Source: Nannocystis sp. (GTDB taxonomy: Bacteria; Myxococcota_A; Polyangia; Nannocystales; Nannocystaceae). Taken from it: a DNA stretch of 64,000 nt. Both the position numbers and the translations under genes were made by a program. The stretch covers positions 1 to 64,000 of the forward strand of contig NZ_JADJNN010000023.1 of the NCBI RefSeq assembly GCF_016714285.1. The letters run 5' to 3'. Numbering within the stretch: the stretch's first letter is position 1; the number at the start of each line of letters is the position of its first letter. Positions 36,773-43,126 of the stretch are shown here, piece by piece. The notes below the pieces were generated by a model. It had not been told where the DNA came from. It made no database searches and worked only from the letters and a program-made list of their open reading frames with translations.

Positions 36773-37473
36773 TCAGCAGCTAAAGGCGGGGCCGACCACG
36801 CAGTGACCGTCGCTGCAGCGCGGCGCGGCCTCGCCGTCGGCGCAGGGCTGGAAGTCACGCCTGCGCAGCTGCTTCGGCCGGGCGATCGGGTGGCGGCGCG
36901 GGCTCGGGGAGACCCAGCAGTCGCGGACCGTCTCGCAGGGCACCGGGTCGAACCACGTTGAAGGTGCAGCCGCTCGCGGGGTTGATGCAATCGCAGCTCG
37001 GTCCGGACGTCGACCGGCTTCGTGCTGCGTATGTTCTGGGGGAGGTCGCCGTCGTCGGCGACGCAGATGCCCGCCGAGCGATCGACCACGCAGGCGCGCG
37101 GCTCACAGGCGCCGCTGGGCGGCGGCGGGGTGTGGGGTTTCAAGGTGCAGGCACCGGCGAGGCACAGGCAGGTGCCCGGGCTCGGCGAGGATTCCTCGCA
37201 GGCGGCAGGCAGCTGGGCCTCGACGCAGCGCCGGGGGGTACAGGGATTGTCCCACCCGCAATCCGCGTCCGCGCTGCAGGCGACGAACGAGCGATGGTCG
37301 CGGCCCGGTGGTGGCGATGCGGGTGGTGGCGATGCGGGTGGCGCGGTCGGCTCGGGGGCTGCGGGCGGTGGGGCGGGCTCGACGTCCGGGATGACGGCGT
37401 CGGTCGCCGGGCTCGCGCACGCCGCTGCGAGCAGGCCGAGGCCGAGGCCGAGTCGCAGCGTGGCGCGGTGCAT
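36773..37473 (-). pseudogene. Cys-rich lipoprotein, frameshifted
   Basis: ATG 37473 starts a signal with lipobox AAAC and a long Pro/Ala/Glu linker, followed by Cys pairs such as CSADADCGWDNPCTPRRC and CLCLAGACTLK. Near residue 150 the frame changes to give CDCINPASGCTFNVV. A further change gives VPCETVRDCWVSPSPRR and the natural end DGHCVVGPAFSC with TGA at 36773-36775. At least two indels are therefore needed. The Cys pattern suggests several disulfides in a periplasmic or surface domain. No family recognised. Confidence 0.65.
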
Positions 37474-37538
37474 GAGGGCGAGACTATCACGCGAGTTCAC
37501 CGCGGGTCGCCCGGTCGATGTGCTTGTCGCCCTCGCGC

Positions 37539-38409
37539 TCAGTCGTTGTTGCGTCCGCGGTTGACGAGCCAGCCGAAGGCGGCGGCGGTGAAGAACATGA
37601 TGAGGCTGTAGATGGCCGGGGGGAGGGCCATGACGCTGTTGTTGAGGAGGGTGGGGGCGGTGGCGATGGCGATGGCGAGGGTGCCGTTGTGGATGCCGAT
37701 CTCCATGCCGATGGCGATGGACTGGCGCTTGTTGAGGCGCAGGAGGCGGGGGATGAAGTAGCCGACGAGCATGCTGGCGAGGTTGAAGCAGAGGGCGGCG
37801 GGGCCGACGGAGGCGAAGGCGTCGCCGATGATGGCGCGCTCCTTGATGATCGTGGCGGCGACGATGAGGATGAGGAAGACGGCGGAGAGGATGCGGACGG
37901 GGCGGTCGAGGCCGTCGGCGAGCTTGGGGCGGACGCCGCGGATCGTCATGCCGATGCTGACGGGGACGAGGACGATGGCGAACACCTGGATGACCTTGTC
38001 GACCTGGAGCGGGAGGACCTTGCCCTCGCCCATGAATGTGGTGAGGGCGAAGTTGACGATGAAGGGGAGGGTGAGCAGCGAGAGGACGCTGTTGACGGCG
38101 GTGAGGGTGATGTTGAGGGCCACGTCGCCCTTGGCGAGGTGGCTGAAGAGGTTGGCCGTGGCGCCGCCGGGGGAGGCGGCGAGCAGCATGAGGCCGACGG
38201 CGAGCTCGGGCGGGAGGTTGAAGCCGACGGCGAGGCCGTAGCAGACGACCGGCAGGATGAGCATCTGACACAGGAGGCCGACGATGACGGCGCGCGGGTA
38301 GACGACGACGCGCTTGAAGTCGGCGATGGTCAGCGAGAGGCCGAGCCCGAGCATGATGATGCCGAGGGCGACGGGGGAGGAAGATGGCGGTCAGGGCGCT
38401 GGATTGCAT
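37539..38409 (-). CDS. bile acid:sodium symporter (BASS) family transporter, frameshift near the start
   Basis: The frame 37539-38354 gives 271 residues of a BASS-type transporter with about nine hydrophobic helices. It has the family motifs LPVVCYGLA, LAASPGGATANLFSHLAKGDVALN (substrate/sodium site) and EIGIHNGTLAIAIA. The N-terminus lies in another frame from ATG 38409 (MQSSALTAIFLP). Adding one base near 38377 joins it to PVALGIIMLGLGLSL, the usual first helix. Without this the protein would start at an internal Met and lack one helix. Family members co-transport organic anions or pantoate-like acids with Na+. The substrate is unknown. Confidence 0.87.
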
Positions 38410-38438
38410 GGTGGGGAATGTGGGCAGTTATGTGGGGG

Positions 38439-39386
38439 TCAGGCCAGGAGGGCGGAGATTACGGCGAGCCAGGCGGCGGTGAATGCAGGCGGATGATAGC
38501 CGCCGCCGCCGAGGGCGAGGAGGCGGCCGTCGGCGTGGTGGTCGGCGAGGGCCACGAGGTCGCGGGCGACGCGGGCGTGCACCCGGGGGCTGTAGAGCAG
38601 GGAGCCGAGGCGGTCGCCGGCGAGGCCGTCGGCGCCGGCGTTGAGGACGATGAAGGCGGGGGTGTGGGCGCCCAGCCAGGCGAGCTGTTCGGGCCAGAGC
38701 GCGGCGAAGCCAGGGTCTCCGGCGCCGGCGTTGAGGGCGAAGGAGCGGGCGCGGGGGGTGACGATCGGCGCGGGCTCGGGCTCGTGGCCGTCGCTGTACC
38801 AGTGGCTGGCGGCGTGCTGGTGGATGTCGAGGAGGACGACGGGGGTGGTCGACGAAGGCGTCCCAAGACGCCGTCGCCGAGGTGGGCGTCGATGTCGACG
38901 CAGGCGATGGTTTGATCGGGGAGGAGGTCGGTGAGGAGCGCGAGGGCGAGGCGCAGTCGGGGTCGCATCGAGCACCGCACCGACCACGCTGGCGGCGGCG
39001 GCGGGCATGTGGGGCTGCGCGGGGGTCGGGCCGTGGTCGAGGGCGCCGCGGTCCTCGGCGCAGCGGCGGCGGATGAACTCGAGGTGAGCGGGGCTGTGGA
39101 AGCGGAGGAGCTCGGCGTCGGTCGCGGGCGGGGCGTCCTGCTCGCGGACCTGCGGGGCGAGCTCGCTGGCGCGGAGGGCCGCGGCGAAGGCGGTGAAGCG
39201 GCCAGGGTCGTAGTAGTGGCGGCCGTCGGGGAGCGAGCCGCGGGTGAAGCCGTACGCAGCCATGCCGGCGCCGGTGTAGACGGCCACGGGCGGTGGCTGG
39301 GCATCGTCGTCAGTGTCTCGCAGCGCGCGGCGGCTGTCCAATCTGCCGCGGCCTGCTCTGGTGGGGACGGCTGCGGGCGTGTTCAT
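38439..39386 (-). pseudogene. histone deacetylase/AcuC-like deacetylase, frameshifted and lacking the active-site His segment
   Basis: Recognisable blocks are spread over frames: RFHSPAHLEFIRR, ACVDIDAHLGDGV (the D-x-H zinc ligands), VVLLDIHQHAASHWYSDG, NAGADGLAGDRLG and the C-terminal LALGGGGYHPPAF. Shifts lie near 38968, 38870 and 38850. Between AAAASVVGAVLDA and RLALALLTDLL the usual GGxHHA...GFCxxND block (about 40 residues, with the catalytic His pair) is absent, which implies a deletion near 38970. The second His of the normal HHGDG is Leu here. If the sequence is correct the enzyme cannot be active. Starts at 39386; 39263 is an alternative Met. Confidence 0.83.
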
Positions 39387-39483
39387 GTCTCTTGGGGCAG
39401 GTGCTGGTGGGCTGTCTCTGGGGACAGGTCATGGGCGGCTGGGTACCTCGACACAGGGGAGAGCAACGATCGGTGGCGCGGAG

Positions 39484-39742
39484 GACGTCGCACGGGCCGG
39501 TGCGGTCCGGCTGGGCGCCCGCGGAGGCTCGAGAAGCCGGATGTCCGGGAGGGGGGTCGCCCTCAAACACGGCCTGACACACTGAGGCCGGGGTTGCTCC
39601 CGGGTCTACGCCGGACTCGGTCGACCCCCCTCCCGGCCCTCCGGCAAGCGAAGCCTCCGCTCACGGACGGTGCGGTCGGCGTGACCGAGAGCCGGACCGC
39701 ACCGGCCCTGAGGGGGCGACATGGCGGTTGGGACATGTCCCT
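39484..39742 (+). repeat. 260-bp palindromic repeat, copy C
   Basis: Same orientation as copy A and close to identical to it. The outer 18-bp arms are perfect, as are the inner arms CCGGGAGGGGGGTCG (39545-39559) and its complement (39622-39636). It lies between the deacetylase gene and the DNA methyltransferase. The gap 39387-39934 otherwise holds CCTGTCC-like half-palindromes near 39395-39430 and about 190 bp without recognisable signals before the methyltransferase start. Confidence 0.9.
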
Positions 39743-39934
39743 GAGGCCATGTTCGGGCTGGCGTGGGAGGGCAGTGCGGTGGAACGGTGTCGGGTGGAGA
39801 GGCCCTGCTCGCGGGTCATGTTACCGTCTCGCCGCGGGTACTGGCCGTTGTTGAGGGTGGCGAAGTTATGGTATGGGGGTGCGCGGCTTCGAACCCGAGG
39901 TCCACTCTCCAGCCCTGTTCCGGACGGATCCCCG

Positions 39935-41287
39935 ATGCCTGAAGATCAGCCGAGTCGCTCAGTCGCTGCACCGAAGGCCGCGCCGCGTTCGCTCGAGGCC
40001 CTGGTCGCCGAGCTCTGCGGCGATCCGGTGCAGCGTGAGCGCTGGTTCAACAAGGCGGAGCTCATGGAGGTCTTTGCGCGCTCGCTGAATGGCGAAGCGA
40101 GCGCGGCCTTTGAGCGCGTGCGTGCTGCGGCGAAGGGATCGGGCATGCTGGGTGGCGCGAGGGTCGAGTCTGCGGGTCAGCGTCGGGGGATGAAGTATCG
40201 GTTCGTGGTCCAGGCTGCTGCGGTGATACAGGCGCCCCCGGAATCTTCGGTGAAGGCTTCGTCGGCGGTGCCGCCCGAGTCGCTCGGCTTTCGCGATTTT
40301 CCCTCGCCCGCGCGGGCGGCCGGCGCGGGTCGGATCGAGGTCCATCAGGGGGATAATCTCGAGATCACGGGGAAGCTCCCCGCGGGTTCCTTCGACCTCA
40401 TCTATATCGATCCGCCGTTTAACACGGGGCGGTCGCAGGCGCGGACGCGGATCAAGACGGAGCGTGACGACAATGGCGATCGGACGGGGTTTCAGGGGCG
40501 CCGTTATCGCACGACCGTGGTCGGCAAGAGCTCCTACACGGATACCTTTGACGACTATATGGAGTTCTTGGTGCCCAGGCTCGAGGAGGCGTATCGCCTG
40601 TTGAAACCAGGTGGGAGCTTCTTCCTGCACCTCGACTATCGCGAGGTGCATTACGCCAAGGTCGCCCTCGATCAGATCTTCGGTCGCGACAGTTTCATCA
40701 ATGAGATCATCTGGGCCTACGACTACGGCGCCCGGGCGACCAATCGCTGGTCAGCCAAGCACGACAACATCCTCTGGTACGCCAAGGACCCGAAGAACTA
40801 TTGCTTTAATTACGATGAGATCGATCGCATCCCCTACATGGCTCCGGGGCTGGTGGGCGAGGAAAAGGCCGCCCGCGGCAAGACGCCGACGGACGCGTGG
40901 TGGAACACGATCGTGAGCCCGAACGGCCATGAGAAGACCGGATATCCGACGCAGAAGCCGCTCGGCGTGCTCACCCGGATCGTCCGCGTGCACTCGCGCC
41001 CGGGGGATAAGCTGCTCGACTTCTTCGCCGGCAGCGGCTCGTTCGGCGAGGCCGGGGCCAGCTTCGGGCGCGACGTGGTGTTGGTCGACGAGAGCCCGGA
41101 GGCGATCGCGGTGATGCGGCGGCGGTTCGCCAACTATGAGGCGAAGTTTGTGGGGGATGGGGTGGCCGAGGAAGCGACGGTGGCGGGCGCCCAATCCCCG
41201 ACGGGGCCGGAGAAGAAGCGGACGCCAGCGAGCTCCACAAGGCAGGTCGGACACGAGGTGGCGGTCGACCAGCGGAGCCTGTTTTGA
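39935..41287 (+). CDS. DNA methyltransferase, N4/N6 (beta-class)
   Basis: A 450-residue protein from ATG 39935. The catalytic motif DPPFNTGR (motif IV) comes before the S-adenosylmethionine motif DFFAGSGSFGEAG (motif I), the order of beta-class amino-methyltransferases. YPTQKPLGVLTRIVRVHSRPGD precedes motif I as in type III and some type II enzymes. The N-terminal 110 residues form an extra domain (RWFNKAELMEVFARSL) that may recognise DNA. It modifies adenine N6 or cytosine N4. The site cannot be read. The convergent PD-(D/E)XK gene downstream makes a restriction-modification pair likely. Copy C of the 260-bp repeat lies 190 bp upstream. Confidence 0.92.
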   Translation: MPEDQPSRSVAAPKAAPRSLEALVAELCGDPVQRERWFNKAELMEVFARSLNGEASAAFERVRAAAKGSGMLGGARVESAGQRRGMKYRFVVQAAAVIQAPPESSVKASSAVPPESLGFRDFPSPARAAGAGRIEVHQGDNLEITGKLPAGSFDLIYIDPPFNTGRSQARTRIKTERDDNGDRTGFQGRRYRTTVVGKSSYTDTFDDYMEFLVPRLEEAYRLLKPGGSFFLHLDYREVHYAKVALDQIFGRDSFINEIIWAYDYGARATNRWSAKHDNILWYAKDPKNYCFNYDEIDRIPYMAPGLVGEEKAARGKTPTDAWWNTIVSPNGHEKTGYPTQKPLGVLTRIVRVHSRPGDKLLDFFAGSGSFGEAGASFGRDVVLVDESPEAIAVMRRRFANYEAKFVGDGVAEEATVAGAQSPTGPEKKRTPASSTRQVGHEVAVDQRSLF

Positions 41288-41309
41288 CGGGAGCGGCGTC
41301 AGCTCGGGA

Positions 41310-41819
41310 TCAATCGCACAGGTTGTATTCCTGGAGGACGCGCTGGACCTCCTGTTTGGATTCATCGGAGAGTCGTTGCGATTTCGCAAGGACCTCTCGC
41401 ATCGCGGCTTGAAGCCGCGGGAAAAGCTTGGCCGCCTCGATGGCGGCGCGGACGCGCGTGAGCAGGGCATCCTCGCTCATGACGCGGAGCGAGAGCTCTT
41501 GCAGGCGCTTGATGCTCAGCGTCACGCTTTCGAACGGGTTCTCGGTATGTTGCCCACGTTTCTTCCCCGCGGCCAGCCGAACCACGTCGTGGGCGGGTAC
41601 GACGTACCAGGTGTGGTCACCCTCGTCGTAGACGATGAGGGTGATATATTTGACGGCACGGACCTGGTTCAGGGTATTTGAAGATGCGCCCTTGACCTCG
41701 ACCGGGATGCCATCAATGAGCGCGTCGCCCTCGGCCTTGCGCGTGGTCGGCATTGGTATTGCCCCGGTGAGCTCGCAAAAGCGTTCCTCTGCCGGCTTGC
41801 CCTTGCCGCTGATCGTCAT
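41310..41819 (-). CDS. probable restriction endonuclease, PD-(D/E)XK type
   Basis: A 169-residue protein from ATG 41819. A GTG at 41867 would add 16 residues. The core GDALIDGIPVEVKGASSNTLNQ fits the D-x(n)-E-x-K catalytic site of PD-(D/E)XK nucleases (Asp then EVK), preceded by a helix with EERFCELTGA. A beta strand and a C-terminal helical region follow. It is convergent with the methyltransferase, the stops 22 bp apart, and abuts a second methyltransferase fragment. Context makes it the restriction partner, but the family is not one I recognise and the site is unknown. Confidence 0.66.
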   Translation of the reverse strand: MTISGKGKPAEERFCELTGAIPMPTTRKAEGDALIDGIPVEVKGASSNTLNQVRAVKYITLIVYDEGDHTWYVVPAHDVVRLAAGKKRGQHTENPFESVTLSIKRLQELSLRVMSEDALLTRVRAAIEAAKLFPRLQAAMREVLAKSQRLSDESKQEVQRVLQEYNLCD

Positions 41820-41855
41820 GAGCGCAGGATGCGCTGGGCTTAGGGGAATGTAAAG

Positions 41856-42086
41856 GTGATTCAGCACATCGCGTGGACACTCGCGCCCGGGGACCAGCTG
41901 CTCGACGTCTTCGCGGGCAGCGGGTTGTTCGGCGAGGCGGGGGCCAGCCTTGGGCGCGAGGTGGTGCTGGTCGACGAGAGCCCGGATGCGATCGTCGTGA
42001 TGCGACGGCGGTTCGCGAATTATGAGGCGAAGTTCGTGGGCGATGGGGTGGCGGAGGAGCGGACGTCAGCGAGTTCCACCAGGTAG
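41856..42086 (+). pseudogene. truncated second methyltransferase (C-terminal fragment)
   Basis: A 76-residue frame repeats the end of the upstream methyltransferase: WTLAPGDQLLDVFAGSGLFG (motif I) through VDESPDAIVVMRRRFANYEAKF to a similar C-terminus. The DNA match to 40988-41240 is strong but clearly diverged, so it is the remnant of a second, related methyltransferase gene, not an assembly duplicate. The catalytic DPPF motif is missing. The break coincides with the 5' end of the nuclease gene. Confidence 0.85.
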
Positions 42087-42176
42087 GTCTTGCGCATGGA
42101 GAGCTGATCGGCGCGGGGCATGGACAGGGGCCGCCTTGCGCGGCGATCGCTGCCCACTACACTGGCCGGCCCTGGC

Positions 42177-43043
42177 ATGCCCAAGCTCTCGCACGAAGCG
42201 CTGGTCCACCTCGTTCGCGCCGCACCGGAGGCGATCGTCGGTCTGCTGCAGCGCGAGCTCGGGTTCGAGTCGTCGGCGATGGCCCAGCCGCGTATCACGG
42301 CGGCCGAGCTGGTGGACCTCAACCTCGCGGAGTACCGCGCCGACGCTGTCATCATTCTGGGCCCCGACGACACGCCGACCGAGGCGTTCGTAGTCGAGGC
42401 TCAAAGCGACGTCGATCTCCGCAAGCGCCGGACCTGGCCCCTCTACGTCGCCGGCCTGCGCGCGCGCCTCGGCTGTCCGGTCACCCTGGTGATCATCGCC
42501 CTCGATCCGCGGGTCGCGGCCTGGTGCGCCGAGCCCATCGACCTCGGCCGCCAGCGCGGCACGATCGTACCGCTGGTGCTCGGCCCGGCCCATATCCCCA
42601 TCATCACTGACTCCGATGAGGCCCGACGTGCACCCGAGCTCGCCGTGCTGTCGGTCGCCGCCCACGGCAGCGAGCCGGGCGCCGAGTACATCGCGCTCGC
42701 CGCCCTGACCGCCATCCGCGGCCTCGACAGCGCCCGCGAGCTGCTCTACCCTGACTTTATCCTCGCCATGCTCGGCGAGGTCGCCCGCGCCGCCCTGGAG
42801 CTGCTCATGAATCCCGCCACCTACCAGTTCCAGAGCGACTTTGCCCGCAAGTACATCGCCATGGGCAACGCCGAGGGCAAGGCGCAGATGCTCCTCAAGC
42901 TGCTGCGGATCAAGGGCTTCACCGTCTCGCCCGAGCTCGCGGCCCGCGTCGAGTCGTGCAAGGATGTGGACCAGCTCGATCTCTGGGCCGAGCGCGTCGT
43001 CACCGCGACCAGCCTCGACGACATCTTCCCGGCCGCTCGCTGA
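42177..43043 (+). CDS. PD-(D/E)XK nuclease-like protein (Rpn/transposase-nuclease-like)
   Basis: A 288-residue protein from ATG 42177; an upstream ATG at 42120 is possible. The core YRADAVIILGPDDTPTEAFVVEAQSDVD has Asp followed by E-x-Q in the position of the E-x-K of this nuclease fold, then KRRTWPLYVAGLRARLGCPV. This layout resembles Rpn-type and related PD-(D/E)XK proteins that often sit beside mobile DNA. C-terminal helices contain KYIAMGNAEGKAQMLLKLLRIKGF, a feature of that group. Activity is uncertain because the Lys is replaced by Gln. It follows the restriction-modification locus by 90 bp on the same strand as the methyltransferase. Confidence 0.6.
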   Translation: MPKLSHEALVHLVRAAPEAIVGLLQRELGFESSAMAQPRITAAELVDLNLAEYRADAVIILGPDDTPTEAFVVEAQSDVDLRKRRTWPLYVAGLRARLGCPVTLVIIALDPRVAAWCAEPIDLGRQRGTIVPLVLGPAHIPIITDSDEARRAPELAVLSVAAHGSEPGAEYIALAALTAIRGLDSARELLYPDFILAMLGEVARAALELLMNPATYQFQSDFARKYIAMGNAEGKAQMLLKLLRIKGFTVSPELAARVESCKDVDQLDLWAERVVTATSLDDIFPAAR

Positions 43044-43126
43044 GGCACCGTCAGCACCTGCATCCTCCGGTCACGCCGCTGCCATTCCTCTATCTGAGCA
43101 CCGGCGATATCACCAAGTTCACCTGA

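Noticed and set aside
39878..39905. tRNA-like T-arm (GGCTTCGAACCCGAGG) upstream of the methyltransferase
   Set aside because: No anticodon arm or acceptor stem can be formed with the flanking sequence, and the T-stem does not pair.
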